A DNA stretch of 64,000 bases. Origin: Algibacter amylolyticus (GTDB lineage Bacteria > Bacteroidota > Bacteroidia > Flavobacteriales > Flavobacteriaceae). Every line of letters starts with the position of its first letter. The first letter of the stretch is position 1. Both the position numbers and the translations under genes were made by a program. The stretch covers positions 1-64,000 of the forward strand of contig NZ_JACHGE010000009.1 of assembly GCF_014202225.1 (NCBI RefSeq). Direction: 5' to 3'. Of this stretch, positions 17,062 through 26,436 are shown in pieces. A model generated the notes under the pieces. That model worked only from the letters and a program-made list of their open reading frames with translations, did no database searches and was not told the DNA's origin.

Positions 17062-18129
17062 CTATTCTGGCGTGTTTTCAAGGTAGTTAACAATAAGGGC
17101 CACCACATAATTATAACTTTGCATGCCCTTGCTTTGTCTGTTAGCCTTCAAAAAATTGCCATAAAAACTTTTAAAGTAAGGTTCTACAGGGTTTTTATGG
17201 GCTTCCCAAAAATCTCTAACTTCCTTATAATTTTTTAAAATCCCTGTATTTACACTACAAATAATGTCTTCATAAAGTGCCTCATCACGTCTGTAAATTT
17301 CGTTTAGGCAAAAGCGTAGCGCAAAGGTGTAGCCCGAATATTTAAAATAAATATTGTCATGGTTTGTGGTAGCCATAAAAGCAATAAAATTAGCCTCGTT
17401 TTCGGCAGCAAAACCTAATTGATGTGCAACTTCATGCGCCGAAGTAGTCGAAAATTTAAACACCGGAATCAAGCCATCTACTTGCGCCTCGTTGGTTAAC
17501 GGATTTAAATAGCCGCTAAAACCCATATACGTTAACGGGTAGCTATAAATCGATTTTTTTAAACTTGTAGGGCTGTAATTTAAATCTGGAAACTGCTTTT
17601 TTAAATTATCATAACCGGCAGGCACCATCTCAAAAATAGCAGATTTACTTAGTTTTATTTCAGCTTTTAAGGTGTCGTTTTTAGTAATTTCAAAATGCAA
17701 AGCATTCGCCTTTTCAATAAGCGATTTTGTAACCTTTGCTAATTGTTCGGTGGTGTAATCATGCTCTAAATTCAAACTTTTATGCAAGGGCAATCGGTAG
17801 TAATTTAAACCCCAAAATAAATGGAACGCCATATACACAAAGGCTACGGCAGCAAAAATATCAATCAAATAATTTTTGGTGTCCTGTCGTAAACGCTTTC
17901 GGTTTTTATAAAACCATCGCAGCATATAAATGCCAGCAAAAGTATATAGCAAATCGCCAAACGAAAACGGCATCCAACCCAAAGTAAACCTAAATATTTT
18001 AGAAATTACAGGATACAAACCAGTGCTATAATACCGCTCCACAACATCAGGATAATTAGCCGCGAGTTTTACCAACAAAATTTGCGGAATCAACGACAAT
18101 GCAATTAGTGTTTTTTTCTGTTTCAGCAT
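17062..18129 (-). CDS. DUF3810 membrane protein with zinc-peptidase-like motif
   Basis: The 355-residue protein opens with about three hydrophobic segments (to residue ~115). The rest is soluble and contains HEVAHQLGF near residue 235 and E-N-E-A-N-F after it. These form an HExxH zinc site with a downstream glutamate, as in gluzincin-like DUF3810 proteins. The GFSGYLNPLTNEAQVDGLIP segment before it is a family mark. It is probably an inner-membrane metalloprotease with its catalytic part outside. Its substrate is unknown. Upstream lies a repeat-rich gap. Confidence 0.85.
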   Translation of the reverse strand: MLKQKKTLIALSLIPQILLVKLAANYPDVVERYYSTGLYPVISKIFRFTLGWMPFSFGDLLYTFAGIYMLRWFYKNRKRLRQDTKNYLIDIFAAVAFVYMAFHLFWGLNYYRLPLHKSLNLEHDYTTEQLAKVTKSLIEKANALHFEITKNDTLKAEIKLSKSAIFEMVPAGYDNLKKQFPDLNYSPTSLKKSIYSYPLTYMGFSGYLNPLTNEAQVDGLIPVFKFSTTSAHEVAHQLGFAAENEANFIAFMATTNHDNIYFKYSGYTFALRFCLNEIYRRDEALYEDIICSVNTGILKNYKEVRDFWEAHKNPVEPYFKSFYGNFLKANRQSKGMQSYNYVVALIVNYLENTPE

Positions 18130-18184
18130 CTTCCAAAAATAATAAAAATTTGTACCCTAGCGCAGTGGTTTGTCTATTAAGGTT

Positions 18185-18333
18185 TCTTCCTGCTTTACGT
18201 TATATCTTTCTGCGAAGCAGTCACTAATATGTTTCGGGATCTCTTCAAGTATGTGTCATATTTGCTAAGGTATGGTGTTTTAAAACAATGTCGCAGAAAG
18301 GATGCCACTTCAATCAGGAGTAGCTGCCAAAGT
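18185..18333 (-). repeat. dispersed flavobacterial repeat, copy D (divergent, minus orientation)
   Basis: Read on the minus strand, the block opens with GATTGAAGTGGCATCCTTT and later has GAAAGATATAACGTAAAGC. Both line up with the same parts of the copy at 32862-33016. Arms CTTTCTGCGA (18206-18215) and TCGCAGAAAG (18291-18300) form a hairpin whose loop is enlarged to about 75 nt. No gene is seen in the gap 18130-18380. Confidence 0.5.
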
Positions 18334-18380
18334 CTGTGCATTTTTACTACCTTTATAACTGATAAAAAAATGGAATTATA

Positions 18381-18896
18381 TTGGAAAAAATAAACAAAAT
18401 TATAATTATTACTTCGATCTTCTTATGCACAAACATTGTGTTTTCACAAGATGCTTCAGAAATAAACGAAATCTTCAAAAAAATTGAACTTTTAATAGAA
18501 CATGACCGTAGAATTATAGACAAAAAAGTTCATATTACAATATATAACCGCCCTAAACCTAAATCATCCGAAATATTTGTTAGAACTTTGGATGCCGATG
18601 ATGATTTTAAACATTGGGTACGCATTGCCCCAGATTATACAATTAAAATTTCTAAAAGTGAATGTAAAAACATAGAGGAGCAAATATTATCTATGGATTT
18701 TAATACTTTTATAAAACTTAATAATAGCATAGGAATGCATGGCTATAAATGCCAACTTACTTATGGAGATATGATGAGCTCAATTTCATTAAATGCCTGG
18801 AAACCTACTAGTAAAACAGAAGAAAGGCAGTTGCATGCGTATTTAAAAGTATGTAATATGATTTTGGAAAAAGCTGAAATGGGAGTGTTAGAATAA
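18381..18896 (+). CDS. small secreted hypothetical protein, TTG start
   Basis: The 171-residue product begins with a signal peptide (about residues 1-22, ending IVFSQ) only if the TTG at 18381 is used. The ATG at 18370 is in another frame. The mature part is charged, with two cysteines (SECKN and GYKCQL), and I do not recognise a family. It lies 24 nt before pepD on the same strand and may be co-transcribed. The region upstream is a decayed repeat, so a promoter was not identified. Confidence 0.65.
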   Translation: MEKINKIIIITSIFLCTNIVFSQDASEINEIFKKIELLIEHDRRIIDKKVHITIYNRPKPKSSEIFVRTLDADDDFKHWVRIAPDYTIKISKSECKNIEEQILSMDFNTFIKLNNSIGMHGYKCQLTYGDMMSSISLNAWKPTSKTEERQLHAYLKVCNMILEKAEMGVLE

Positions 18897-18920
18897 TAAA
18901 GAATTAAAACATAAAGAAAA

Positions 18921-20381
18921 ATGAGCCAAGAAATAAGAGAACTACAACCACAAGCCATTTGGAATAAATTTGCCGATTTAAATGCGGTACCGCGACCTTC
19001 AAAAAAAGAAGAACGCGTTATTGCTTTCATGAAAGATTTTGGTAAAAACCTAGGTCTAGAAACTATTGAAGATGAGGTAGGAAACGTTATTATAAAAAAG
19101 CCAGCAACCTCAGGAATGGAAGATCGAGTTACCGTGGTTATGCAATCGCATTTAGATATGGTGCACCAAAAAAATGGCGATACTGTTTTCGATTTTGATA
19201 CCCAAGGTATCGAGATGTTTGTTGAGGGCGATTGGGTAAAAGCCAAAGGCACCACACTTGGCGCCGACAATGGTTTAGGGGTTGCAACAATTATGGCAAT
19301 TTTAGAAAGTACAGATATTCCGCATCCAGCAATTGAAGCGTTATTTACTATAGATGAAGAAACCGGAATGACGGGTGCCATGGGATTAAAAGGCGGTTTA
19401 CTAACTGGTGGTATTTTATTAAACCTAGATACCGAAGAAGATGATGAAATAGGAGTAGGATGCGCAGGAGGAACCGATGTAACTGCAACAAGAACTTACG
19501 AAGAAGAGGAAACACCAGAATTTAAAATAGGTTATAAAGTTTCTGTAAAAGGATTACAGGGCGGACATTCGGGAATGCAAATTCACGAAGGCTTAGGAAA
19601 CGCCAATAAAATAATGAACCGCGTGCTTTTTGATGGTTTTGAAAACTTCGGATTACGAATTTCAGAAATTGATGGCGGTAGTTTACGTAACGCTATTCCT
19701 AGAGAAAGTAATGCTATAGTTGCTATTGATGCCATACACGAAGATGCTTTTTTATTAGAAATAGCCTTACTATCTACAACCATAAAAAAGGAGTTAAAAA
19801 CCATGGAACCCGATTTAGAAATTACTATTTCTAAAACAGATACGCCGGCTAAAATCATGGATTTAGGTGTGCAAGAAGGGTTAACAAGAGCCTTGTATGC
19901 GGCCCATAATGGCGTGTATAGAATGAGTGCCGATATTCCAGATTTGGTAGAAACCTCAAACAACGTAGCACGTGTAATTGTAAAAGATGGACACATTAAA
20001 ATTGGCTGTTTAACGCGTTCTTCAGTAGAGAGTTCTAAAGTCGATTTAGCTAATACTTTGCGTTCTACTTTCGAGCTTACGGGTTGCGAAGTGGTATGTT
20101 CTGGCGATTATCCAGGATGGGCACCAAATATGGATTCGCCAATTTTAAAGGTCATGGAAAAAATCTACGAAGATTTAATTGGCGAGAAACCTCATGTTGC
20201 TGCATGTCATGCAGGTTTAGAGTGCGGTATTCTAGGGCAAAATTATCCAGAAATGGATATGATTAGTTTTGGTCCAAACATTAAAGGCGCACACTCACCA
20301 GACGAACGTGCTCAAATATCATCCGTTCAAAAATATTGGAAGTTTGTTTTAGAAATTTTAAAACAAATTCCTAAAAAATAA
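18921..20381 (+). CDS. pepD: aminoacyl-histidine dipeptidase (M20 family)
   Basis: The 486-residue cytosolic zinc dipeptidase cleaves Xaa-His and other dipeptides. Metal-binding motifs are in order: QSHLDMVHQ (about residues 75-83), TLGADNGLG (bridging aspartate, about 112-120) and DEETGMTGA (catalytic glutamates, about 143-151). ACHAGLECG near residue 430 carries the last ligands. Length matches E. coli PepD (485). The ATG follows an AAAGAAAA leader with no strong Shine-Dalgarno signal. Confidence 0.95.
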   Translation: MSQEIRELQPQAIWNKFADLNAVPRPSKKEERVIAFMKDFGKNLGLETIEDEVGNVIIKKPATSGMEDRVTVVMQSHLDMVHQKNGDTVFDFDTQGIEMFVEGDWVKAKGTTLGADNGLGVATIMAILESTDIPHPAIEALFTIDEETGMTGAMGLKGGLLTGGILLNLDTEEDDEIGVGCAGGTDVTATRTYEEEETPEFKIGYKVSVKGLQGGHSGMQIHEGLGNANKIMNRVLFDGFENFGLRISEIDGGSLRNAIPRESNAIVAIDAIHEDAFLLEIALLSTTIKKELKTMEPDLEITISKTDTPAKIMDLGVQEGLTRALYAAHNGVYRMSADIPDLVETSNNVARVIVKDGHIKIGCLTRSSVESSKVDLANTLRSTFELTGCEVVCSGDYPGWAPNMDSPILKVMEKIYEDLIGEKPHVAACHAGLECGILGQNYPEMDMISFGPNIKGAHSPDERAQISSVQKYWKFVLEILKQIPKK

Positions 20382-20464
20382 GGACGCCGTTTTTTGGTTA
20401 ATATCTTTTATTAAATTTCACAAAATCAACGACTTAAATTAAGTGTTTTAGTTTTGTTAAAGAC

Positions 20465-20472
20465 TATCTTTG
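20465..20472 (+). promoter_or_regulatory. -7 box of the SHOCT-domain gene
   Basis: TATCTTTG is a perfect TAnnTTTG match 50 nt before the start codon. A -33 TTG at the usual 19-nt distance was not found. Confidence 0.5.
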
Positions 20473-20521
20473 CGCAAAATTAGTAGATAACTATTTTTTC
20501 AATTTAATAAAAGATAAAATT

Positions 20522-21337
20522 ATGAATGCAATATTCACAGATGTTAGTTTTCAAAACATGACGGATGTAGCAAATAGATATGGTATAAGTGTTAATTCGG
20601 TTACAGATTTAACCTATAACCTTATGGCTAGCAATGGCTCCATGGCACAATTTAATATTCCGGAATTAGGCGGAGGTGGTCAATGGATGCAGGGTGGTAT
20701 GACTATGGTAGGCGATATGTTTAATTATCAACTAAAAGCTACTGTAGATGGGCTTTGTATCGAATTATCAAATTTAATTCATCAAGGTGCTATTCAATAC
20801 AAACCATTACCAAAACCTAAAAGCCATAATCAAAATGGGTTTCAAAATGGTGTAAGTGGCAATTGGTGGGGCGATTTAGGCTTTCCTAATTCTACCGGAA
20901 GTCAAAACAATACAAGCTACGCTATTTTTAATAATATAAGACGCCTTGCTATACAGCAAAATGGAAAAGTAACAGTTTTTGATACGTTAGATAACCAAAT
21001 AGGAGGTGTAGGCCAGCAGCAAGGTGGAAATTATTCTGTATCGTTTACAAGTCAGTATGGTAACGTAGATTTAAATACCTTACCAATTGTTACGGGAGGG
21101 CAGGAGGTATCTAAACCTGTGCAAGAACAACAGCACGTTGATAACGCTATAAATAATCAACAACAACCTGCATTTGTAGAGCAAACTGTGGCACCTGCTC
21201 AAACGGAAGTAAATAATACAGCTTTTGAAGAAGATATTTTTGTTAAGATAGAAAAGCTAGCAGCCTTAAAGGATAAATCTATTTTATCGGTTGAAGAATT
21301 TGAAAATAAAAAAGCAGAATTGCTAAGTCGTTTATAA
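20522..21337 (+). CDS. SHOCT domain protein
   Basis: The 271-residue protein ends in a SHOCT helical pair (about residues 239-271: IEKLAALKDKSILSVEEF, then KKAELLSRL). The body has a glycine-rich stretch (GGGGQWMQGGM, about residue 50) and a glutamine/asparagine-rich linker (about 195-225). The N-terminal ~180 residues do not match a family I know. No signal peptide is seen, so it is probably cytosolic. SHOCT domains often mediate oligomerisation. It has its own -7 box and a strong terminator, so it is a single-gene unit. Confidence 0.82.
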   Translation: MNAIFTDVSFQNMTDVANRYGISVNSVTDLTYNLMASNGSMAQFNIPELGGGGQWMQGGMTMVGDMFNYQLKATVDGLCIELSNLIHQGAIQYKPLPKPKSHNQNGFQNGVSGNWWGDLGFPNSTGSQNNTSYAIFNNIRRLAIQQNGKVTVFDTLDNQIGGVGQQQGGNYSVSFTSQYGNVDLNTLPIVTGGQEVSKPVQEQQHVDNAINNQQQPAFVEQTVAPAQTEVNNTAFEEDIFVKIEKLAALKDKSILSVEEFENKKAELLSRL

Positions 21338-21358
21338 AACGAATCTAACAATAGTAAT

Positions 21359-21404
21359 AAAGCTCAATAAACTAAGTTATAATCTAGTTTATTGAGCTTT
21401 TTTT
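21359..21404 (+). terminator. intrinsic terminator of the SHOCT gene
   Basis: A perfect 16-bp stem (AAAGCTCAATAAACTA with its complement) has a ten-base loop and a T tail. Confidence 0.9.
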
Positions 21405-21441
21405 ATTCTTAAATCTAAATAAAAAGAGTTGTTAGCAATTT

Positions 21442-22092
21442 TTAAGATATATTTTTTAATGCTTCAATAATCTCATCTGGTTCAGAGCGTGTTCTGTAAT
21501 CAACATTAACATAATCCCAGGTAACAACACCTTCAGAATTTAATACAAATGTAGCTGGAATAGGTAATATACTGCCGTTACCATTATTTATTTGGTCTAA
21601 ATCCAGGTTTCTGTCTGATCGCATATGTTCCATTAAAAACTCTGGTACCTCCCAAGCAACTCCGTATTGTTGCGCTACTTTGGCATCTTGATCGGACAAT
21701 ACAATAAATTCCATTTCACTAATTTCACTTTTTGTCAACGATCCGTCGGGTACTTGCGGACTTATAGCAACTAATGTTGCGCCTAATGCGTGGATTTCAC
21801 TTAGTTTTGCTTGTAAAGCTCTAAGTTGTAAGTTGCAATATGGACACCAGTCGCCACGATAAAACGTAACAACAACAGGGCCTTGTTGTAATAAATCTTT
21901 TAATAAAATAGGTTTTCCTTCCTGATTAGGGAGTTCAAAATTTGGAGCCTTTTGCCCAAATTTAATAGCATCACTTCCTTGTTGGAAAGCTTTTGCTTTA
22001 CTAATAATATCATCAACGCCTTTCATGAACTCAGGTTTTGCTTTTCTTCCTGCTTCAATTTTAGCATCGGTTTGTGCTTTTAATTTTGTCAT
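21442..22092 (-). CDS. peroxiredoxin-like (AhpC/TSA family) protein
   Basis: From MTKLKAQTDAK the protein has 216 residues with a thioredoxin fold. The redox motif is GDWCPYCN (about residues 97-104), a CxxC form seen in the peroxiredoxin-like subgroup rather than the single-cysteine PxxxTxxC of classic peroxiredoxins. The N-terminal ~50 residues are helical and charged. A longer frame to 22143 would overlap yidD and is rejected; the true start is seven bases past the yidD stop. It probably reduces peroxides or disulfides in the cytosol. The closeness to yidD suggests one transcript. Confidence 0.87.
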   Translation of the reverse strand: MTKLKAQTDAKIEAGRKAKPEFMKGVDDIISKAKAFQQGSDAIKFGQKAPNFELPNQEGKPILLKDLLQQGPVVVTFYRGDWCPYCNLQLRALQAKLSEIHALGATLVAISPQVPDGSLTKSEISEMEFIVLSDQDAKVAQQYGVAWEVPEFLMEHMRSDRNLDLDQINNGNGSILPIPATFVLNSEGVVTWDYVNVDYRTRSEPDEIIEALKNIS

Positions 22093-22099
22093 TGTCTTT

Positions 22100-22336
22100 T
22101 TAATTGCTATCCTTATCAGGTACAGGGTCGTATCCAGAGCCACCCCAAGGATGACAGCTAAAAATACGCTTTATAGCTAACCAGCCTCCTTTAAATAAAC
22201 CATGCTTTTGCAAGGCTTCTTTAGTGTAATGCGAACATGTTGGATTGTATCTACACGTAGCAGGTGTTAATGGCGATATAAAAGTTTGGTATACTTTTAT
22301 AATAAACAAAAACGGTGCTATTAGTAGTTTTTTCAA
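22100..22336 (-). CDS. yidD: membrane protein insertion efficiency factor YidD
   Basis: The 78-residue protein shows the family signature: [20 protein letters not shown], then Y-T-x-EAL near residue 40 and GGSGYDPVP at the end. The conserved cysteines are C28, C34 and C60. YidD aids YidC-mediated insertion at the inner membrane by an amphipathic N-terminal helix. In many bacteria it sits with rnpA and yidC, but here it is alone between cysS and a peroxiredoxin-like gene. Confidence 0.96.
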   Translation of the reverse strand: MKKLLIAPFLFIIKVYQTFISPLTPATCRYNPTCSHYTKEALQKHGLFKGGWLAIKRIFSCHPWGGSGYDPVPDKDSN

Positions 22337-22396
22337 AATATGTTTTTGTAATTCTCTTTAAGGAGAGCATCTTTTTAAACGTTATGGAATGTTCGT

Positions 22397-22414
22397 TTAT
22401 TCCTGCAGGAATAA
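22397..22414. repeat. 18-bp perfect palindrome related to the ATTCCTGC hairpin element
   Basis: TTATTCCTGCAGGAATAA is fully self-complementary. It shares the arms ATTCCTGC/GCAGGAAT with the hairpin at 52122-52141 but lacks a loop. It lies between the cysS stop and yidD start. Confidence 0.6.
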
Positions 22415-22423
22415 CAATACTAT

Positions 22424-23905
22424 TTAGTTTACGCTAAACGTTGTGCCATCTTTTCCGTCTTTAAGCTGAATACCAACTTCTGCTAATTCATCACGAATTT
22501 TATCAGACATTGCAAAATCTTTATTAGCTCTAGCATCTTGTCTTAATCGTATTAAAACGTCAACAGCACCTGAAAGTTTATCGGTTCCAGAATCGCTTTT
22601 TGTAGCATTTTCAAGACCTAGAACATCAAAAACAAAACTATTAATCGTTTCTTTTAATAGGTTTAAATCTTCGGCAGATATTGTAGCTTGACCTTCTTTT
22701 ATTTGGTTTATGTATTTAGCAGCTTCAAATAAATGCGCGATTAAAATTGGTGAGTTAAAATCATCGTTCATAGCATCATAACATTTCTGTTTCCATGCCC
22801 GAATATCTATTGAAGATGTTGCAGATGCTTTTAAACCATCTATAAGGTTTACGGCATCCATTAATCTATAAAAGCCTTTTTCGCTGGCTAATAAACCATC
22901 GTCGGTTAAATCTAAAACACTACGGTAAGAGGACTGTGCAACAAAAAAGCGAATAACACTAGGGCTATATGCTTTACTAAAAAATGCGTTGTTTCCAGAT
23001 AATAATTCATCTGGATTAACGGTGTTTCCTGTAGATTTAGACATGCGTTGTCCGTTTAACTCTAACATATTGGCATGCATCCAATAGTTAACAGGGCTAA
23101 CACCAATGGCTGCTTCGTTTTGTGCAATTTCACACTCGTGATGCGGGAATTTTAAATCCATTCCACCACCATGAATATCAAATTGATCGCCTAGATATTT
23201 AGTGCTCATAGCAGTACACTCTAAGTGCCAACCAGGAAAACCATCACTCCAAGGCGAAGGCCAACGCATGATGTGCTGAGGTTCGGCTTTTTTCCAAAGG
23301 GCAAAATCCTGCGGATTCTTTTTATCGCTTTGTCCGTCTAGTGTTCTTGTATTGTGAATTAAATCGTCTAGCTTACGTTTGCTTAATTTTCCATAATCGT
23401 TAGTTTCATTAAACTTATGCACATCAAAATATACAGAACCATTAACTTCATAAGCAAATCCGTTATCAATAATTTTACTTATTAACTCAATTTGCTCAAT
23501 AATATGTCCGGTTGCTGTTGGCTCTATACTTGGCGGTAGAAAATTAAAAGTTCTTAAAACATTATGAAAATCTACAGTATAACGCTGTACTACTTCCATA
23601 GGTTCAATTTGTTCTAAACGCGCTTTTTTAGTGATTTTGTCTTCACCTGCATCAGCATCATTTTCTAAATGGCCAGCATCAGTAATATTTCTAACGTATC
23701 TTACTTTATAATCTAGGTGTTTTAGGTATCTAAAAACCATATCAAAAGACATAAAGGTTCTTACATTTCCTAAATGTACGTTACTATAAACGGTAGGACC
23801 GCAAACATACATGCCAACATGACCTTCGTTAATGGGTTTAAATATTTCTTTTTTACCAGTAAGTGAGTTGTATAATTTAATCTGTTGTTCTTTGTAAAGC
23901 GGCAT
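22424..23905 (-). CDS. cysS: cysteinyl-tRNA synthetase
   Basis: The ~493-residue class I synthetase charges tRNA-Cys. It shows the zinc cysteine and HIGH-like motif in [15 protein letters not shown], the WHLECTAMS zinc segment, HHECEIAQ, and RMSKSTGN as KMSKS. A GTG precedes the ATG at 23905; the ATG is preferred as the family start MPLY. The gap to folE (23909-24024) carries degenerate TTTAGTCG words and no gene. Confidence 0.97.
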   Translation of the reverse strand: MPLYKEQQIKLYNSLTGKKEIFKPINEGHVGMYVCGPTVYSNVHLGNVRTFMSFDMVFRYLKHLDYKVRYVRNITDAGHLENDADAGEDKITKKARLEQIEPMEVVQRYTVDFHNVLRTFNFLPPSIEPTATGHIIEQIELISKIIDNGFAYEVNGSVYFDVHKFNETNDYGKLSKRKLDDLIHNTRTLDGQSDKKNPQDFALWKKAEPQHIMRWPSPWSDGFPGWHLECTAMSTKYLGDQFDIHGGGMDLKFPHHECEIAQNEAAIGVSPVNYWMHANMLELNGQRMSKSTGNTVNPDELLSGNNAFFSKAYSPSVIRFFVAQSSYRSVLDLTDDGLLASEKGFYRLMDAVNLIDGLKASATSSIDIRAWKQKCYDAMNDDFNSPILIAHLFEAAKYINQIKEGQATISAEDLNLLKETINSFVFDVLGLENATKSDSGTDKLSGAVDVLIRLRQDARANKDFAMSDKIRDELAEVGIQLKDGKDGTTFSVN

Positions 23906-24024
23906 CACTGTTATTTGTTAAGTCGTTAGCTGTTTAGTCGATTCAGTTTAGTCGTTTGTCGTTTAGTAATGAAGCTGATTATTTCTTATCAACTTAACGT
24001 CTTCACGACAAAATATCAAACAAA

Positions 24025-24702
24025 TTAAAACTTCGTGTCTAATTTAATATAATCTAGAAATTCGCGACGTGTCTCCATATCTTGAAATTTTCCTCCAAAT
24101 TCTGAAGTTACCGTACTACTTTCAATATCGCGAATTCCTCTAGAATTTACACAAAGGTGTTTTGCATCAATAACACAAGCCACATCTTTAGTGCCTAAAA
24201 CGTTTTGAAGTTCTCGAACTACTTGAATTGTTAAACGCTCTTGTACTTGTGGGCGTTTTGCAAAATAATCTACAATACGATTCATTTTAGATAAGCCAAC
24301 TACAGTGCCATTGGATATGTAAGCAATATGAGCACGACCTACAATAGGTAGTAAGTGATGTTCGCAAGTTGAATACACCGTAATGTTTTTTTCAACAAGC
24401 ATTTCGCCATATTTATATTTATTATCGAAAGTAGAAGCGCTTGGTTTTTTATCTGGATTTAATCCTCCAAAAATTTCATTAACAAACATTTTTGCTACGC
24501 GGTTAGGCGTGCCTTTTAAACTATCGTCTGTTAAATCTAAACCTAGGGTTTCTAGGATATGACGCACATCATCCTTAATGATGTCTATCTTTTCTTCGTT
24601 GTTTAATTTAAAAGCATCGCTGCGCATTGGTGTGTTTTCAGAAGTACCAATGTGATCGTTTCCTAATGCGTCAAAATCTTCTATATTACTATCAAAAGCC
24701 AT
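24025..24702 (-). CDS. folE: GTP cyclohydrolase I
   Basis: The 225-residue enzyme makes 7,8-dihydroneopterin triphosphate from GTP, the first step to folate and queuosine/pterins. Zinc ligands are in YSTCEHHLLP (C and H) and the later AKHLCVNSRG cysteine. The active-site segment KRPQVQERLT is complete. It has an N-terminal extension of about 35 residues compared with short forms. The product feeds FolP (50464-51288) and the PTPS/QueD-like enzyme (6829-7239). Confidence 0.97.
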   Translation of the reverse strand: MAFDSNIEDFDALGNDHIGTSENTPMRSDAFKLNNEEKIDIIKDDVRHILETLGLDLTDDSLKGTPNRVAKMFVNEIFGGLNPDKKPSASTFDNKYKYGEMLVEKNITVYSTCEHHLLPIVGRAHIAYISNGTVVGLSKMNRIVDYFAKRPQVQERLTIQVVRELQNVLGTKDVACVIDAKHLCVNSRGIRDIESSTVTSEFGGKFQDMETRREFLDYIKLDTKF

Positions 24703-24727
24703 GATTTATAAGTCAAAATTTAATTTG

Positions 24728-24735
24728 CAAAGATA
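24728..24735 (-). promoter_or_regulatory. -7 box of folE
   Basis: On the minus strand this reads TATCTTTG, 25 nt before the folE ATG, followed by GCAAATT. A -33 element at normal spacing was not found. Confidence 0.55.
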
Positions 24736-24819
24736 AGCATTTCACTTTTTGTTATCCTTTATGTTTGCAAATATTTAAGATACTGTTATTGTTCCTTATT
24801 TTTCTTATAAAATTCTCAT

Positions 24820-24852
24820 AAAAAAAGCCTGAACCTTAGTTCAAGCTTTTTA
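24820..24852 (-). terminator. intrinsic terminator of the FadL-type porin gene
   Basis: On the minus strand AAAAAGCTTGAAC pairs with GTTCAGGCTTTTT (one G-T pair) around TAAG, with a long T tail. It lies 18 nt past the porin stop. Confidence 0.85.
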
Positions 24853-24870
24853 AAATATATTAAAAGGTTG

Positions 24871-26406
24871 TTATATATTGAAACCTAATGTTAATGTAAT
24901 ATTAGAGTTTCCTCTATTAACATTTGCGGTTTCAATTAAACCTAAATTGTAAAGTGGTGTTTCGTCTTCACGATCCCATTTATCATAGGTTAAATCCAGT
25001 TTTGTGTTTCCGAAGTTGTATCCTAAACCTAATGAAAATCCGGTTAAATCGCCAACTGTAATACCATCTTCATAAGGACTTTCTTCAAAACGGTAACCAC
25101 CTCTAAAGCTTAGTTGTTTTACTTTATATTCTGCACCAAAACGATAGGTTGAGGCGTTGGTTAAAACATCACTTATCCCTTCATTTAAGTCCATGTAATC
25201 GGCATCGGGAGTGAATTTTGTTTTACCATAATTTTTATTTGAATAATCGAAACTAATTAAACCTTGAGTTCCAAAAACGTAAGCTAAACTTCCTGTAATT
25301 TTTGCAGGTGTTTGTAATTTGTATCGCGGGTAAACATTTACAACTCCTGGATTAATAACTTGTGTTGCATTAGAACCGTTATCATCTCTTACCGTTGCTA
25401 AATATTGCGTTGTTTCCTCTTCAATAGTATACCAAGTAGGCGAGTCGTAAGTTACACCGGCTCTAAGTTCTGGTGTTAACTTAATAATACTTCCTAATTG
25501 AAAAGAAAACCCATTACCTGTAGTCGATAAATTATTTTCAAATTCAACAGAGTTTACTATTGATCCTAGGTTTGAATTGTTTTCAAATAATAAAGTTGAT
25601 CGTTGGTAATCAATAAAATGAGAATTTAAGTTAATACCTAAATATAAATTATCTTCATATTGCGTTGCAAGGTTAAAAGATATTTTTCCGTTATAACCGG
25701 TAGATACATAAGAGTAATTATGATTGAAATTTCCTGCTGAAATGTTTGAGGAATATAGGGTGTTAGCATCGTCGTCAGGATTATCTGGTTCTAGAATAAA
25801 AGATTCATAACCTAAAAAGGCTTGTTGGTTGCCAAAGCCATAAAAAGATCCGATGTCTTGATAAGCTATCGATAAAGATTCATCTGGAAAAGCTGATATT
25901 TCATCTAGCCTTAAACCATCAGCATAATCATAAAAATAACTTGCTATGGAGTTGCTGAATTGTCCGTCGTCATTAGTATTTAAACCTCTAGCATTCCAAT
26001 TATCATCAAAATTGTTTGTTCTTTCATAAGCAATTCCGAAAGTGAACTTTTTCCAAGCAGAACTTGTGTTACGGTTCTCAAATACAAAGACAGCTCCTCC
26101 TTGATTAATATCAAAATTAGATGTGTTTGTATCTACCGTGTTACCAAAATAGTTGGTTGAGTTTTCTAAATCGACGTTCGACCCAGAAAAGGACGCATGG
26201 CTTCTAGCAAAAACAGCAGAACCTGCGGGGTTAGCACTTACCGCACTCATGTCGCCACCTAAGGCTCCAAAAGCGCCACTTAATGCTCTGTAACGAGCGG
26301 TTCCTTGAATTTCATTTTGCGAAAACCTTACAGCGTCGCTAATATCTTGTGCGTAAATTGTTGACATAGAAAGTAAAGCTATGCCTAGTAAATTTAACTT
26401 TTTCAT
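24871..26406 (-). CDS. OmpP1/FadL/TodX-type outer-membrane transporter
   Basis: The 511-residue protein has a signal peptide (ending STIYAQ) and the family's N-terminal hallmark: a plug-like ARYRALSGAFGALGGDMSAVSANPAGSA segment (split here: ALSGAFGALGG and SANPAGS). The rest consists of beta strands ending in an aromatic-capped final strand, NITLTLGFNI. FadL-type barrels take up hydrophobic compounds such as fatty acids across the outer membrane. The substrate is not readable. A low-complexity lipoprotein gene lies 30 nt upstream on the same strand and may be co-transcribed. Confidence 0.9.
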   Translation of the reverse strand: MKKLNLLGIALLSMSTIYAQDISDAVRFSQNEIQGTARYRALSGAFGALGGDMSAVSANPAGSAVFARSHASFSGSNVDLENSTNYFGNTVDTNTSNFDINQGGAVFVFENRNTSSAWKKFTFGIAYERTNNFDDNWNARGLNTNDDGQFSNSIASYFYDYADGLRLDEISAFPDESLSIAYQDIGSFYGFGNQQAFLGYESFILEPDNPDDDANTLYSSNISAGNFNHNYSYVSTGYNGKISFNLATQYEDNLYLGINLNSHFIDYQRSTLLFENNSNLGSIVNSVEFENNLSTTGNGFSFQLGSIIKLTPELRAGVTYDSPTWYTIEEETTQYLATVRDDNGSNATQVINPGVVNVYPRYKLQTPAKITGSLAYVFGTQGLISFDYSNKNYGKTKFTPDADYMDLNEGISDVLTNASTYRFGAEYKVKQLSFRGGYRFEESPYEDGITVGDLTGFSLGLGYNFGNTKLDLTYDKWDREDETPLYNLGLIETANVNRGNSNITLTLGFNI

Positions 26407-26436
26407 GTGTAATTTTTTATCTTTAAATAAATAAGA

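Noticed and set aside
18130-18380. Decayed transposase gene
   Set aside because: No coding similarity could be read in any frame; the block fits a dispersed non-coding repeat instead.
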